Shown here piece after piece: positions 17,764 through 29,227 of a DNA stretch of 64,000 nt. Under the pieces are notes generated by a model that did not search any database, was not told where the DNA came from, and saw only the letters and a list, made by a program, of their open reading frames with translations. The position numbers and the translations under genes are program-made. The DNA comes from Ruicaihuangia caeni (lineage in GTDB: Bacteria; Actinomycetota; Actinomycetes; Actinomycetales; Microbacteriaceae), in assembly GCF_029952955.1 (NCBI RefSeq), contig NZ_JASATX010000007.1, positions 23,635 to 87,634 of the forward strand, in the 5' to 3' direction. Within the stretch, counting starts at the first letter, position 1. Each line of letters opens with the position of its first letter.

Positions 17764-18741
17764 GTGACTCACATCGACAATCCCTTCGGCCAGGTGCTGG
17801 TCGCCCTCGTCACTCCGATGACGGCAGACGGCGAAGTGGATTGGAACGACGTCGAGAAGCTCATGAACGATGTCATCGAGCAGGGCGCCGATGGCATCGT
17901 CGTCACCGGCACCACCGGCGAGACGTCGACCCTGACGGATGCCGAGAAGCTGCGCCTCGTCGAGGTGGGCAAGTCCGTCGCCGGCGGCCGCGCGAAGATC
18001 ATCACGGGCGGCGGCTCGAATGAGACTGCGCACGCGATCGAGCTCTATCGTGCGAGCGAGAAGGCCGGCGCCGACGGCGTGATGATCGTGACGCCGTACT
18101 ACAACAAGCCGACACAGGCCGGCATCCTCACGCACTTCCGGCTCATCGCCGATTCGACCGACCTGCCGGTCATCCTCTACGACATCCCGGGCCGCACGGG
18201 CGTCCCCATCAAGTACGAGACGATCCTCCGCATCGCCAAGCACCCGAACGTGCTCGCGATCAAAGACGCCAAGGGCGACTTCAGCGAGGTGAGCCGCGTG
18301 CTGAACCAGACCGACCTCATGTACTTCTCCGGCGATGACGCGAATGTTCTGCCGCACCTGGCGATCGGCGCGACGGGGCTCATCGGTGTCACCGCGAACA
18401 TCGCTGCCCGCCCGTATCGACACATCGTGGATGCCGTCAACGCCGGCGATCTGCGCACCGCGACCGCCGCGCACAAGGCGCTCGAGCCCCTCGTCCGCGC
18501 CACGATGACGCACGTGCCGGGCACAGTGGCAGCGAAGTACATCCTTCACGGCCTCGGCCGCATCAGCACGCCGCGTGTGCGACTGCCGCTCGTGGGGCCG
18601 GAGGAGTGGGAGGCCACGCTCATCGAAGACGACCTCACGCTCGTCGGCGAACTCGCGGGCGTCGACTTCGACAACTTCAGGCCCGACAGCAACGCTGCTG
18701 CGGGCGGTGCCCTTCCCAAGGTCGCCGGAACCACACGCTGA
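17764..18741 (+). CDS. dapA: 4-hydroxy-tetrahydrodipicolinate synthase
   Basis: 325 residues. It condenses pyruvate and aspartate semialdehyde in the first lysine/DAP-specific step. Landmarks are GTTGETSTLTDAEK, VTPYYNKPTQAG (catalytic Tyr), LYDIPGRTGV and the Schiff-base Lys in LAIKDAKGD near residue 165. The C-terminus is somewhat longer than the E. coli enzyme, usual for actinobacteria. The GTG start follows from the leaderless promoter. RNase J follows after 53 bases, a pairing common in this phylum. Confidence 0.97.
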   Translation: MTHIDNPFGQVLVALVTPMTADGEVDWNDVEKLMNDVIEQGADGIVVTGTTGETSTLTDAEKLRLVEVGKSVAGGRAKIITGGGSNETAHAIELYRASEKAGADGVMIVTPYYNKPTQAGILTHFRLIADSTDLPVILYDIPGRTGVPIKYETILRIAKHPNVLAIKDAKGDFSEVSRVLNQTDLMYFSGDDANVLPHLAIGATGLIGVTANIAARPYRHIVDAVNAGDLRTATAAHKALEPLVRATMTHVPGTVAAKYILHGLGRISTPRVRLPLVGPEEWEATLIEDDLTLVGELAGVDFDNFRPDSNAAAGGALPKVAGTTR

Positions 18742-18794
18742 GACTTCGACCGGGGGCTCACGGCCCCGAAGCACAGAGAACGCAGGGGGCCGCA

Positions 18795-20471
18795 GTGCCA
18801 GCCACAGAACTTCAGCCGCCCGCCCTTCAACCAGGCACGCTCCGGGTCATCCCGCTCGGCGGACTGGGCGAGGTCGGCCGCAACATGACCGTCTACGAGC
18901 TCAACGGCAAGCTCCTCATCGTCGACGTCGGCGTACTCTTCCCCGAAGAGCACCAACCCGGCGTCGACCTCATCCTCCCCGACATCGCGCCCATCCGGGA
19001 GCGGCTGGATGACATCGTCGGCATCGTGCTGACACACGGCCACGAAGACCACATCGGTGCCGTTCCGTACCTGCTGCGGCTCAAGAACGACATCCCGCTG
19101 CTCGGCTCGACCCTCACGCTGGCGCTCGTCGAGGCAAAGCTCAAAGAGCACCGCATCAAGCCGTACACGCTCACCGTCCGCGAGGGCCAACGCGAGCATC
19201 TCGGGCCCTTCGGCCTCGAATTCGTCGCGGTGAATCATTCCATCCCGGATGCGCTCGCAGTGGCCATCCGCACGGAGGCCGGCATGGTGCTGCACACCGG
19301 CGACTTCAAGATGGACCAGTTGCCCCTCGACGATCGGCTCACCGACCTGCGTGCATTCGCGCGCCTGGGCGAAGAGGGCGTCGACCTCTTCCTTCCCGAT
19401 TCGACCAATGCCGACATCCCGGGCTTCACCCCGCTGGAGAAAGACATCGGCCCCGTGCTCGAAGCCGTCATCGCCAAGGCACCACGCCGGGTGATCGTCG
19501 CGAGCTTCGCGTCGCACGTGCATCGTGTGCAGCAGGTGCTCGACGCCGCTGCTGCCAACGGTCGACGCGTCGCGCTCATCGGCCGGTCCATGGTGCGCAA
19601 TATGGGGATCGCGGCCGACCTCGGCTTCCTGAAGGTGCCCGAGGGCGTGCTCATCGACTTCAAGAAGGCGGGCGATGTGCCCGACGATCGAATCGTCTAC
19701 ATGAGCACCGGTTCTCAAGGAGAGCCCATGGCGGTGCTCTCGCGCATGGCCAACGGCGATCACCAGATCGAGGTCGGTGAGGGCGACACCGTCATTCTCG
19801 CCTCGAGCCTCATCCCGGGCAACGAGAACGCCGTGTACCGGGTGATCGACAACCTCACGCGTCTCGGCGTGAAGGTCGTGCACAAGGCGAACGCGAAGGT
19901 GCACGTATCGGGCCATGCCGCGGCCGGTGAACTGCTCTACTGCTACAACATCCTGAAGCCCAGAAACGTGCTCCCGGTGCACGGCGAATTTCGGCACCTA
20001 ACCGCCAACGCGCAATTGGCGATCGAGACGGGCATCCCGGCTGAGAACACCTTCATCGCCGAGAACGGCACGGTGCTCGACCTGCGTGATGGGGTCGTTC
20101 GAATGGTGGGGCAACTGGATCTCGGCTACGTGTACGTCGACGGCTCGAGCGTCGGCACGATCACGGATGCCGACCTCAAGGATCGCCGCATCCTCGCTGA
20201 AGAGGGCTTCATCTCCATCTTCGTGGCGATCGACCCGCAGAACGGCCGGGCGATCGTCGGACCCGAGATCCACTCGCGCGGCTTCGCCGAGGACGACTCG
20301 GTGTTCGACGCAGTGAGGCCGAAGATCGTGAAGGCCCTGAATGAGGCGGCCGAGAACGGAGTGCGCGACCAGCACTCGTACCAGCAGGTCGTGCGTCGCA
20401 CAGTCGGCCGTTGGGTCAACACGCAGCACCGTCGGCGTCCAATGATCGTGCCGGTGGTCATCGAGGCCTGA
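18795..20471 (+). CDS. rnj: Ribonuclease J
   Basis: 558-residue metallo-beta-lactamase/beta-CASP nuclease with 5'-3' exo- and endonuclease activity on RNA. The metal site HGHEDH is at residues 81-86; further ligands are in the NHSIPD and HTGDFKMD segments. The KH-like RNase J region LPVHGEFRHL is present. It works in mRNA decay and rRNA maturation with PNPase, also encoded in this window. The start is a GTG with CAGGGGGCC upstream; longer in-frame readings into dapA are rejected. Confidence 0.96.
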   Translation: MPATELQPPALQPGTLRVIPLGGLGEVGRNMTVYELNGKLLIVDVGVLFPEEHQPGVDLILPDIAPIRERLDDIVGIVLTHGHEDHIGAVPYLLRLKNDIPLLGSTLTLALVEAKLKEHRIKPYTLTVREGQREHLGPFGLEFVAVNHSIPDALAVAIRTEAGMVLHTGDFKMDQLPLDDRLTDLRAFARLGEEGVDLFLPDSTNADIPGFTPLEKDIGPVLEAVIAKAPRRVIVASFASHVHRVQQVLDAAAANGRRVALIGRSMVRNMGIAADLGFLKVPEGVLIDFKKAGDVPDDRIVYMSTGSQGEPMAVLSRMANGDHQIEVGEGDTVILASSLIPGNENAVYRVIDNLTRLGVKVVHKANAKVHVSGHAAAGELLYCYNILKPRNVLPVHGEFRHLTANAQLAIETGIPAENTFIAENGTVLDLRDGVVRMVGQLDLGYVYVDGSSVGTITDADLKDRRILAEEGFISIFVAIDPQNGRAIVGPEIHSRGFAEDDSVFDAVRPKIVKALNEAAENGVRDQHSYQQVVRRTVGRWVNTQHRRRPMIVPVVIEA

Positions 20472-20584
20472 TCGGGCTGCAGGGGCGGCCGACTCGTGGA
20501 GGCGGCGCGTGATCCGGCGCGCTGCACCGGTCCCGAATCGCGCACACGCCCACCCCCTTCACACCCGCTGACGGCCGCCGCGAC

Positions 20585-20590
20585 TACCGT
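20585..20590 (+). promoter_or_regulatory. -10 of leaderless ftsK promoter (TACCGT)
   Basis: TACCGT followed by GAAACC and the ftsK ATG. Confidence 0.55.
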
Positions 20591-20596
20591 GAAACC

Positions 20597-23401
20597 ATGG
20601 CTTCGAACACCAAGGCGAATTCGCGTGCGCGCGCGACTTCCGCGCGCGGCAGCAACACGCGCCAGGTGACCAAGGCCACCAAACGGCTGCCGGCGGCAGC
20701 GCCCGTGGCGGAGCGGCGACCAGGGCTCCTGTCCCGCGCCTGGATGGGCCTGGCTCATCTGACTGGCGGTGCGTTCCGCGTCTTCGGCAACGAGAGCCTG
20801 GAGAAGGAAGCGCGGCGAGACGGCGTGCCGTTCCTTCTCATCGTGTTGGCCGTCGCCGGGGCGGTCATCGAGTGGTTCAACCCCACCGACCCCGTGGCCA
20901 TCGCGCTCGACGCCTGGACCTTCGGCGGGCTGCTCGGTCGACTCGCTTTCGCGCTGCCCGTCATCATGGTCCTCTTCGCCGCGTGGTTGTTCCGCCATCC
21001 GGCGAGTGTGCACGACAACACGCGCATCGCGATCGGACTGAGCCTGCTGCTCATCACGATCAGCGCGCTCTGCCACGTGTATGGCGGTCAGCCCGTGCCA
21101 AGCGATGGCGTGGTCGATCTCGCCAGAGGCGGAGGTGTCGTGGGCTGGGTCGTCGCGGCGCCTCTCATCTCGCTCGGCACCGAGTGGCTCGCCGTGCCCC
21201 TCATCGTCATCGTCATGGTGCTCTCGCTCTTCATCATCACGAAGACGCCGCCGAATCGGGTCGGTGCTCGATTGCGCGAGCTCTACAGCTACCTCTTCGG
21301 CGCCGATCTCCCCTCGCAGGAGCAAGCATCCGGCGGCGCGACTTCCGACGACAGCGGCGAAGACGACGAGCAACTGCCCTGGTGGCGCCGGAACAAGACC
21401 CGTCGCGAAGAGGACCCGGCATTCGACAGCCCCGTGGTGTCGGGCGATACCGAGATCATCGCCTCGACCGGGCGCGCTCGTGCGGCCGGCGCTGCTGCGC
21501 CCGCCGACGAACCCTTCGACCTCGACCTGTTCGACGAGCTCACGCGCGCCGAAGAGGCGGTGCAGCGCTTCACCGGAGAGGTCGAACCGGCTGCAACCGG
21601 CATCCGCGATGACGGGGCGGCGGCCGAGCAGGCTCCGGCCGGTGAGCGTCCGGGCGCGCGGGCGATGCTCGATGACGAGCCGGCGGATGCCGCACCCTTG
21701 ACCGAAGACTCCGGCACCGACCCGTTCGTCGACCCGGTGACCGCGCCTGCCGAAGCGCCGGCGACGCCCTCGACTCCGTACCGGCTTCCTCCCGCCTCGG
21801 CGCTGGCGGCCGGCACACCGCCGAAGGCGCGCAGTGCCGCCAATGACACCGTCATCGCGGCGCTCACTGAGGTGCTGACGCAGTTCAACGTCGACGCGAA
21901 GGTGACCGGGTTCAGCCGGGGGCCCTCGATTACCCGGTACGAACTCGAGCTCGGCCCCGGCGTCAAGGTCGAGCGGGTGACGGCCCTCTCGAAGAACATC
22001 GCCTACGCGGTGGCGAGCAACGAGGTCAACATCCTCTCGCCGATCCCGGGCAAGAGCGCGATCGGCGTCGAGATCCCGAACACCGACCGTGAGATCGTCT
22101 CGCTCGGCGACGTCTTGCGGTCGAATGCCGCAGCGAAGAGCACGCATCCGATGACGATCGGCCTCGGCAAAGACGTCGAGGGAGGCTTCGTGGTCGCCAA
22201 CCTCGCCAAGATGCCGCACCTGCTCGTCGCCGGATCGACGGGCTCGGGCAAGTCGAGCTTCGTCAACTCGATGATCACCTCGCTGCTCATGCGGGCGAAG
22301 CCGTCTGAGGTTCGCATGGTGCTGGTCGACCCGAAGCGGGTCGAGCTCTCGATCTACGCGGGTGTTCCCCACCTCATCACGCCGATCATCACGAACCCCA
22401 AGAAGGCGGCCGAGGCGCTGCAATGGGTCGTGAAAGAGATGGACATGCGCTACGACGATCTGGCGAGCTTCGGCTTCCGCCATATCGACGACTTCAACCG
22501 CGCTGTCGTCAACAACGAGATCGTGCTGCCCCCGGGCAGCGAACGCGTGCTGCGGCCCTACCCGTACCTGCTCGTGGTCGTCGACGAGCTGGCCGACCTC
22601 ATGATGGTCGCGCCGCGCGACGTCGAGGATTCGATCGTGCGGATCACCCAGCTCGCCCGCGCCTCCGGCATCCATCTGGTGCTCGCGACACAACGTCCCT
22701 CTGTCGACGTCGTCACCGGTCTCATCAAGGCGAATGTGCCGTCCCGGCTCGCCTTCGCGGTGTCGAGCATGACCGACTCCCGCGTGATCCTCGACCAGCC
22801 GGGCGCCGACAAGCTCATCGGCCAGGGCGACGGGCTGTTCCTCCCCATGGGCGCGTCGAAGCCTATCCGCGTGCAGGGCGCCTGGGTGCAAGAGCGCGAG
22901 ATCGCCGCAGTGGTGCAGCACGTCACCTCGCAGGCTCGCCCCGAATACCGGGCCGATGTGGCGGTGGCCGCTGAAAAGAAGCAGATCGACGCAGACATCG
23001 GTGACGACCTGGAGCTGCTCCTCGCCGCTGCTGAACTCGTCGTCAGCACTCAGTTCGGATCGACCTCGATGCTGCAGCGCAAGCTGCGCGTCGGCTTCGC
23101 GAAGGCGGGCCGCCTCATGGATCTGCTCGAGAGCCGCGAGATCGTCGGCCCCTCCGAAGGCTCGAAGGCGCGCGACGTGCTCGTCACGGTCGAGCAGCTG
23201 CCGTCGGTGCTCGCTCGTCTGCGAGGCGAAGAGCCGCCCGCGGCCGCGAGCACCGCCGGCGCAGCGAACGGCTCCTCCAGTTCCGCCGCACCCGACGACG
23301 ACCCGTACGGCGGCGACCCTGTCGACGAGATGACCCGCGGGTACCCCGAAGACGAGTCCGAGGGTGACGAGGATGCCTGGCAGCTGACCGGGCGCGATTG
23401 A
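20597..23401 (+). CDS. ftsK: DNA translocase FtsK/SpoIIIE
   Basis: 934 residues. A basic N-terminus is followed by about four membrane helices (75-225), an acidic low-complexity linker (about 240-400), the alpha/beta motor with Walker [11 protein letters not shown] near 545 and Walker B-like [13 protein letters not shown] near 655, and a C-terminal gamma winged helix ([20 protein letters not shown], about 815 onward) that reads KOPS-type sequences. It pumps chromosomal DNA through the division septum. pgsA begins one base after its stop. Confidence 0.97.
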   Translation: MASNTKANSRARATSARGSNTRQVTKATKRLPAAAPVAERRPGLLSRAWMGLAHLTGGAFRVFGNESLEKEARRDGVPFLLIVLAVAGAVIEWFNPTDPVAIALDAWTFGGLLGRLAFALPVIMVLFAAWLFRHPASVHDNTRIAIGLSLLLITISALCHVYGGQPVPSDGVVDLARGGGVVGWVVAAPLISLGTEWLAVPLIVIVMVLSLFIITKTPPNRVGARLRELYSYLFGADLPSQEQASGGATSDDSGEDDEQLPWWRRNKTRREEDPAFDSPVVSGDTEIIASTGRARAAGAAAPADEPFDLDLFDELTRAEEAVQRFTGEVEPAATGIRDDGAAAEQAPAGERPGARAMLDDEPADAAPLTEDSGTDPFVDPVTAPAEAPATPSTPYRLPPASALAAGTPPKARSAANDTVIAALTEVLTQFNVDAKVTGFSRGPSITRYELELGPGVKVERVTALSKNIAYAVASNEVNILSPIPGKSAIGVEIPNTDREIVSLGDVLRSNAAAKSTHPMTIGLGKDVEGGFVVANLAKMPHLLVAGSTGSGKSSFVNSMITSLLMRAKPSEVRMVLVDPKRVELSIYAGVPHLITPIITNPKKAAEALQWVVKEMDMRYDDLASFGFRHIDDFNRAVVNNEIVLPPGSERVLRPYPYLLVVVDELADLMMVAPRDVEDSIVRITQLARASGIHLVLATQRPSVDVVTGLIKANVPSRLAFAVSSMTDSRVILDQPGADKLIGQGDGLFLPMGASKPIRVQGAWVQEREIAAVVQHVTSQARPEYRADVAVAAEKKQIDADIGDDLELLLAAAELVVSTQFGSTSMLQRKLRVGFAKAGRLMDLLESREIVGPSEGSKARDVLVTVEQLPSVLARLRGEEPPAAASTAGAANGSSSSAAPDDDPYGGDPVDEMTRGYPEDESEGDEDAWQLTGRD

Positions 23402-23402
23402 C

Positions 23403-24041
23403 ATGACGAACCGAGGCGACGCCGGGGCGCAGGCGCTTCCGCCCAGCAATTGGAACGCACCCAACATCATCACGGTGGTGCGCATCTGCTTCATTCCGGC
23501 GATGCTGTGGCTGCTGATCGCGGATGCCGGAAGAGACGACACCGCCCGCTGGGTCGCTGCGGCACTCTTCATCGTCGCGATCGCCACCGACGGCATCGAC
23601 GGCGCGATCGCGCGCCGATACAACCTCATCACCGACCTCGGCAAGCTCCTCGATCCGATCGCAGACAAGGGGCTGACAGGTGCGGCTCTGGTCGGGCTGG
23701 CGATGCTCGGGGAACTGCCGTGGTGGGTCGTCGCGATCGTTCTCGTCCGGGAGCTCGGCATCACCCTGTGGCGGCTCGTCGAACTGCGGCGAGGGCTCGT
23801 GATCCCGGCGTCGCGCGGCGGAAAGATCAAGACGGTGAGTCAGGGCATCGCCATCTCGCTGGCCATGCTCCCGCTGTGGATCGTGCTGGGGGAGTGGGTG
23901 CACTGGCTCAACGGCGTCACCATGACCGTAGCGGTGGTGCTCACCCTCGCGTCGGGCCTCGACTATCTCGTGCGGGGCTGGAACGAGAACCGTGGCGCTG
24001 CCGGCGACGGAGCAGGCGGTCTTGAAAGGAACGATGAGTGA
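23403..24041 (+). CDS. pgsA: CDP-diacylglycerol--glycerol-3-phosphate phosphatidyltransferase
   Basis: 212-residue membrane enzyme making phosphatidylglycerol phosphate. The CDP-alcohol phosphatidyltransferase signature DG-x2-DG-x2-AR-x8-G-x3-D-x3-D is fully present as DGIDGAIARRYNLITDLGKL followed by LDPIADK (about 57-86). Several membrane helices follow. It sits in the widely conserved actinobacterial order ftsK-pgsA-cinA-clgR. The last 20 residues are Gly-rich and hydrophilic. Confidence 0.96.
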   Translation: MTNRGDAGAQALPPSNWNAPNIITVVRICFIPAMLWLLIADAGRDDTARWVAAALFIVAIATDGIDGAIARRYNLITDLGKLLDPIADKGLTGAALVGLAMLGELPWWVVAIVLVRELGITLWRLVELRRGLVIPASRGGKIKTVSQGIAISLAMLPLWIVLGEWVHWLNGVTMTVAVVLTLASGLDYLVRGWNENRGAAGDGAGGLERNDE

Positions 24042-24053
24042 ACGGATGCCGGC

Positions 24054-24611
24054 ATGAGTGACGCACCTTCCTGGACACCCGGCACCGCGGCACCCTCGTC
24101 GCCCTCCATCGACCCCTCGGTCGCCGAACTCGCTTCGCCCGACACTGCTGCGCTCATGGCCGAGCTCAGCGCTCGCGGGCTCACCCTCGGCGTGGCCGAG
24201 TCGCTCACCGGCGGGCTGCTGACCGCGGAGCTGGTCCGTCCGCCGGGTGCTTCAGCGGTCGTCAACGGCGGCATCGTCGCGTACCAGACCGAGCTCAAGC
24301 GTGACCTGCTCGGAGTCGATGGCGAGCTGCTCGAGCGCGAAGGCCCCGTCCATGCCGAAGTGGCCCGGCAGATGGCGGATCGCGTGCGCAGGGCGGTCGC
24401 GATCGACGGTAGGCCCGCCGATCTCGGGATCGCCACCACCGGCGTGGCCGGGCCCGACCCCCAGGGCGATGCAGAGGTCGGCACGGTATTCATCGGCGTC
24501 GCGGTCGGTGACACCGTTGAGGCGATCCGGCTCGAGCTCGACGGCGGACGCGACCGCATCCGAGCCCGCACCGTGAGTGAGGCGATCGCGGCGCTCGCGA
24601 CTCGGTTGTGA
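24054..24611 (+). CDS. Nicotinamide-nucleotide amidohydrolase (CinA C-terminal domain)
   Basis: 185 residues, only the CinA C-terminal domain. It hydrolyses NMN to nicotinate mononucleotide in pyridine-nucleotide recycling. Landmarks are LTLGVAESLTGGLLTAELVRPPGAS (substrate loop), GGIVAYQTELKRDLLGV, and the GIATTGVAGPDPQGDAEVGTVFIG region. The N-terminal molybdopterin-binding-like domain of long CinA proteins is absent, as in many bacteria. The ATG is 12 bases after pgsA; an ATG at 24034 in another frame is rejected. Confidence 0.95.
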   Translation: MSDAPSWTPGTAAPSSPSIDPSVAELASPDTAALMAELSARGLTLGVAESLTGGLLTAELVRPPGASAVVNGGIVAYQTELKRDLLGVDGELLEREGPVHAEVARQMADRVRRAVAIDGRPADLGIATTGVAGPDPQGDAEVGTVFIGVAVGDTVEAIRLELDGGRDRIRARTVSEAIAALATRL

Positions 24612-24774
24612 CGCTTCCTCCCGGATCGGGTCAGGGAATACGCGGCCCCGTGATCACGTTGTTCTCTCAAGCACGTCCCAGTGAGAGTGATTAGAGTTTG
24701 AGCAAACGGGTTGTAGTCTGGCAGACCCGCCGCAGACTGGCAGTGATGAGCGAACACGAAGGAGGAGGAGTCCG

Positions 24775-25083
24775 ATGATCTTGGTGCGTCATGAGATCGG
24801 CGACGTTCTTCGCGACTTCCGCCTGCAGAAGGGCCGCACGCTGCGACAGGTGGCGAGCAAGGCCAGCGTGGCGCTCGGGTACTTGAGCGAGGTGGAGCGC
24901 GGCCAGAAGGAAGCGAGCTCCGAGATCCTCGCGTCGGTTGCCGAAGCCCTCGACACACCGATCTCGGTCATCATGCGCGAGGTGGGCGACCGGCTCGCCG
25001 TCGTCGAAGGCCTCGCGCGTGTTCCTGACAGCATTCCCGACGACATCGTCGCCGAGTTCGACGACTCGCTCGCCGTCCGCTGA
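24775..25083 (+). CDS. clgR: XRE-type transcriptional activator ClgR
   Basis: 102 residues. An N-terminal Cro/C1-type helix-turn-helix (IGDVLRDFRLQKGRTLRQVA, then ALGYLSEVERGQKEASSEIL) matches ClgR, the activator of Clp protease and other stress genes in actinobacteria. The location between cinA and recA is the conserved one. ClgR is itself usually degraded by Clp; here the C-terminus ends LAVR, with small residues. The start ATG has the strong GGAGGAGGAG. The 24612-24774 gap includes GATTAGAGT and repeated GCAGAC motifs, but no promoter that I can fix. Confidence 0.93.
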   Translation: MILVRHEIGDVLRDFRLQKGRTLRQVASKASVALGYLSEVERGQKEASSEILASVAEALDTPISVIMREVGDRLAVVEGLARVPDSIPDDIVAEFDDSLAVR

Positions 25084-25107
25084 CGGTCGGTCGCTGGCAA
25101 CGGGCGA

Positions 25108-25335
25108 GTGCGTCGTTCTGAGTTCTGGGTCGCCGTCGATGACGAGTTCGGCCCCCACGGCCGAGTTCTGACACGCGACTTGACTCTGCTTGCGCTCGGC
25201 GGCGTCACCGCCGAGCAGGCGCTCGACCGGGGATTCGCCCCGCGTGAGGTGTGGCTCGCACTCGCGCGCGAGAACGACGTGCCGCCCGAGCGATGGCACG
25301 GCGTCGGTCAGCGCGAGCCCAAGCGGGCGCGCTGA
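25108..25335 (+). CDS. DUF3046 domain-containing protein
   Basis: 75 residues, a small conserved actinobacterial family of unknown role found between clgR and recA. The sequence begins MRRSEFWVAVDDEFGPHGRV and contains TLLALGGVTAEQALDRG and PREVWLALARENDVP, the core of the family. GTG start at 25108, 24 bases after clgR, so probably cotranscribed. Confidence 0.9.
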   Translation: MRRSEFWVAVDDEFGPHGRVLTRDLTLLALGGVTAEQALDRGFAPREVWLALARENDVPPERWHGVGQREPKRAR

Positions 25336-25481
25336 CTTCTCGCGCCCGCCGCGAAAATGGGCGATGCAGCTCGCAGCTGGGTCGGCGCTGACGCGCTGGC
25401 GTGGTCCTTGGCGTGGTCCTTGGCGTGTGAAGCGAAGCGGTCGGATGCCGGAGTTCCCGCTCGCGACACGCCGCGCGCCAC

Positions 25482-25497
25482 TCGAACAACTGTTCGA
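25482..25497. promoter_or_regulatory. LexA box (SOS box) upstream of recA
   Basis: TCGAACAACTGTTCGA is a perfect match to the actinobacterial and Gram-positive SOS box CGAAC-N4-GTTCG. It lies seven bases upstream of the candidate -10, so LexA would block this promoter. Confidence 0.93.
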
Positions 25498-25504
25498 AAC
25501 TGAG

Positions 25505-25510
25505 TAGTCT
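25505..25510 (+). promoter_or_regulatory. Candidate recA -10 (TAGTCT)
   Basis: TAGTCT directly downstream of the LexA box, about 200 bases before recA, implying a long leader. The 25336-25481 part of this gap holds a direct repeat of TTGGCGTGGTCC around 25396-25424 and nothing else I recognise. Confidence 0.6.
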
Positions 25511-25709
25511 CCTCAACAGGCGTACCTCGAACGTGACTGAGGGTCCGGCTGGATCGCCCCCGACGAATGTCGGTGGTCCCTTCTAGATTCGCAATCGACA
25601 TCGACGACCGCCGTCAACAGCCTTGTCGGGAGGCTGTGGGCCTTGCATCACCGGCCGACAGTGGATCGACAGCCTATAGGCAGCAGCCACCATCTCAGAG
25701 GAGACAGCA

Positions 25710-26786
<1,077 letters not shown>

Positions 26787-26790
26787 GCCT

Positions 26791-27582
26791 GTGTCGCCGA
26801 CCACCGAGCGCGACGGCCTTGCCCCGGTCATCGATCTGGCCGCGGCAAGGCCGGCTCGGCACCGCATCGTGCACGAGGAGCGCACCCCCGCGCCACTCGT
26901 TTCTCTGCACCCTGGAGCCGACGCGTCAATGCAGCGTCACCCCGCTTCGGCCCAGCGTCGGCGTCTCGAGCAAGCGACCGCCGAACTCGCTGCCATGCTC
27001 GACTCGCCGGTCGAACTCGATGGAGTACGGCCAGAGTCGTTGACCTCTGGATCAGCGCCGGTATCCGAAGCTGAGCATCGTGCGCGCATCGAGAACATCA
27101 GCATGGCCGCGCTCACTCGCCGAGACGTCTCGAGAGCCGAGCTCATCGGGCGCCTCATCGAGCGTGAGGTCGATCCAGAAGACGCCGAAGCCGAGGCCGA
27201 CCGCCTCGAGCGTGTTGGTCTCATCGACGATGCGGCGTTCGCCGAGCGCCTTGTCGAGCGACTTCGCCGGAGAAAGGGCATAGCCGGTGCGGCCCTTCGC
27301 GCCGAACTCCGATCTCGCAAGCTCGCAGACGAGGCGATCGAGCATGCGCTTGACGCAGTCGATCGCGACGACGATCGCGCGTTTGCGATCGAACTGGCGC
27401 AGAAGCGAGCACGGTCCCTCGGGCGGCTGGAACGCGACGTTGCCGAACGTCGGCTGGCTGCGTTCCTCATGCGCAAGGGGTACAGCGGAAGCATCGTGCG
27501 TGAAGCGGTGTCTGCCGTGCTCGGTCGCGGCCGTGACGCTTCGCGCTCTCATGGTGGAGTGCGGTTCCGCAGCGAGGAGTGA
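26791..27582 (+). CDS. recX: Regulatory protein RecX
   Basis: 263 residues, longer than the typical 150-200. The C-terminal three-repeat RecX core spans about 95-255 (AALTRRDVSRAELIGRLIER, RLERVGLIDDAAFAERLVER, RKLADEAIEHALDAV, AAFLMRKGYSGSIVREAVSAVL). It inhibits RecA filaments. The N-terminal 90 residues are a low-complexity extension; the GTG at 26791, four bases after recA, is used, but an internal ATG at 26929 is possible. Confidence 0.92.
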   Translation: MSPTTERDGLAPVIDLAAARPARHRIVHEERTPAPLVSLHPGADASMQRHPASAQRRRLEQATAELAAMLDSPVELDGVRPESLTSGSAPVSEAEHRARIENISMAALTRRDVSRAELIGRLIEREVDPEDAEAEADRLERVGLIDDAAFAERLVERLRRRKGIAGAALRAELRSRKLADEAIEHALDAVDRDDDRAFAIELAQKRARSLGRLERDVAERRLAAFLMRKGYSGSIVREAVSAVLGRGRDASRSHGGVRFRSEE

Positions 27583-27668
27583 ACGCGCTGGTGAGGAGCC
27601 CTCGGGAACACATCTGGCCCGCTCGTCGCTCGGGATTTCCAGCTGCATGTGCGATACCTGGCCAGTCG

Positions 27669-27674
27669 TAGACT
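27669..27674 (+). promoter_or_regulatory. -10 of near-leaderless miaB promoter (TAGACT)
   Basis: TAGACT then nine bases then the miaB ATG, giving a leader of about two or three bases at most. Confidence 0.5.
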
Positions 27675-27683
27675 TGCCTGATC

Positions 27684-29225
27684 ATGAGCAAGACCGCCCT
27701 GCGCCCTGGCAAAGCAGCCCGTCCCCGCACGTATGAGGTCCGCACCTACGGGTGCCAGATGAACGTGCACGACTCCGAGCGGCTCAGCGGATCGCTCGAA
27801 GCGGCAGGATATGTTCGGGCCGATGGCGACCAGGCCGATGTGGTCGTGATCAATACCTGTGCCGTGCGAGAGAACGCCGACAACAAGCTCTACGGCAACC
27901 TCGGCCACCTTGCCGGCGTGAAGCGCGAGCACGAGGGCATGCAGATCGCCGTCGGCGGCTGCCTGGCCCAGAAAGACAAGAACGTCATCCTCGAGAAGGC
28001 TCCGTGGGTCGACGTGGTCTTCGGCACGCACAACATGGGCTCGCTGCCCGCCCTGCTCGAGCGAGCCCGCCACAACGACGAGGCCCAGATCGAGATCCTC
28101 GAATCCCTCGAGGTGTTCCCGTCGACGCTCCCGACCCGCCGCGACTCGGCCTACAGCGCCTGGGTCTCGATCTCTGTCGGCTGCAACAACACCTGCACCT
28201 TCTGCATCGTTCCGTCACTGCGCGGCAAAGAGAAGGACCGCCGTCCCGGCGACGTACTCGCCGAGATCCAGGCGGTCGTCGACGACGGCGCCATCGAGGT
28301 CACCTTGCTCGGGCAGAACGTGAACTCCTACGGCGTCGAGTTCGGCGACCGTCAGGCGTTCAGCAAACTGCTGCGGGCGACCGGATCGATCGAAGGGCTT
28401 GAACGCGTCCGTTTCACCAGTCCGCACCCGGCCGCCTTCACCGACGACGTGATCGACGCGATGGCCGAGACGCCGAACGTGATGCCGCAGTTGCACATGC
28501 CATTGCAGTCAGGGTCCGACCGGGTGCTTCGCGCCATGAGGCGCAGCTACCGCTCCGAACGGTTCCTCGGCATCCTCGACCGTGTCCGAGCGAAGATCCC
28601 GTACGCGGCCATCAGCACTGACATCATCGTGGGCTTCCCCGGCGAGACTGAAGAGGACTTCCAAGAGACACTTCGCGTGGTCGAAGCCGCTCGCTTCGCG
28701 TCAGCCTTCACCTTCCAGTACTCCATCCGCCCGGGAACTCCTGCCGCGACCATGGACGACCAGGTGCCGAAGGAGGTCGTGCAGGAGCGCTATGAACGCC
28801 TGATCGCCCTGCAGGAGCGCATCAGCCTCGCAGAGAACCAGGCGCAAGTGGGGCGTACGGTCCAGGTGCTGGTCGCCACCGGCGAGGGCAAGAAGGATGC
28901 CGAGACCCACCGGCTCTCCGGGCGGGCAGAAGACAGCAGGCTCGTCCACTTCAACGTGCCGGCCGGGAGCGAGCAGCCCCGCCCCGGCGATGTGGTGACG
29001 CTCGACATCACGCAGGCAGCGCCGTTCCACCTCATCGCCGACAGCGATCAGCCCCTTCGTGTGCGCCGCACACGGGCCGGCGACGCTTGGGATCGCGCGC
29101 AGGCGGAATCCTGCGGGACTCCGTCGCCCTCGGCGTCGGGCACCCCAGGTTCGGTCTCGCTCGGAATGCCGTCATTGCGCGTCGCCACGCTTCCCATCTA
29201 CGACCTCGCCGACGAGCAGCGCTGA
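27684..29225 (+). CDS. miaB: tRNA-2-methylthio-N6-dimethylallyladenosine synthase
   Basis: 513 residues. A radical-SAM methylthiotransferase that adds the 2-methylthio group to i6A37 of tRNAs. The N-terminal cluster domain has YGCQMN, NTCAVRE and VGGCLAQ cysteines; the radical-SAM motif is [13 protein letters not shown] (CxxxCxxC, near 155-165); a TRAM domain ends near 455. About 55 further residues, low-complexity Ser/Gly/Pro-rich, extend beyond the usual end. miaA, which makes its substrate, follows after two bases. Confidence 0.97.
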   Translation: MSKTALRPGKAARPRTYEVRTYGCQMNVHDSERLSGSLEAAGYVRADGDQADVVVINTCAVRENADNKLYGNLGHLAGVKREHEGMQIAVGGCLAQKDKNVILEKAPWVDVVFGTHNMGSLPALLERARHNDEAQIEILESLEVFPSTLPTRRDSAYSAWVSISVGCNNTCTFCIVPSLRGKEKDRRPGDVLAEIQAVVDDGAIEVTLLGQNVNSYGVEFGDRQAFSKLLRATGSIEGLERVRFTSPHPAAFTDDVIDAMAETPNVMPQLHMPLQSGSDRVLRAMRRSYRSERFLGILDRVRAKIPYAAISTDIIVGFPGETEEDFQETLRVVEAARFASAFTFQYSIRPGTPAATMDDQVPKEVVQERYERLIALQERISLAENQAQVGRTVQVLVATGEGKKDAETHRLSGRAEDSRLVHFNVPAGSEQPRPGDVVTLDITQAAPFHLIADSDQPLRVRRTRAGDAWDRAQAESCGTPSPSASGTPGSVSLGMPSLRVATLPIYDLADEQR

Positions 29226-29227
29226 CG

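Noticed and set aside
20126..23830. 1234-codon open frame on the minus strand
   Set aside because: It is antisense to ftsK and the end of the RNase J gene, is rich in Arg, Asp and His, and has no domain; it comes from high-GC codon bias.
25396..25424. Direct repeat of TTGGCGTGGTCC upstream of recA as a CRISPR or regulator array
   Set aside because: Only two tandem units without spacers; more likely slippage.
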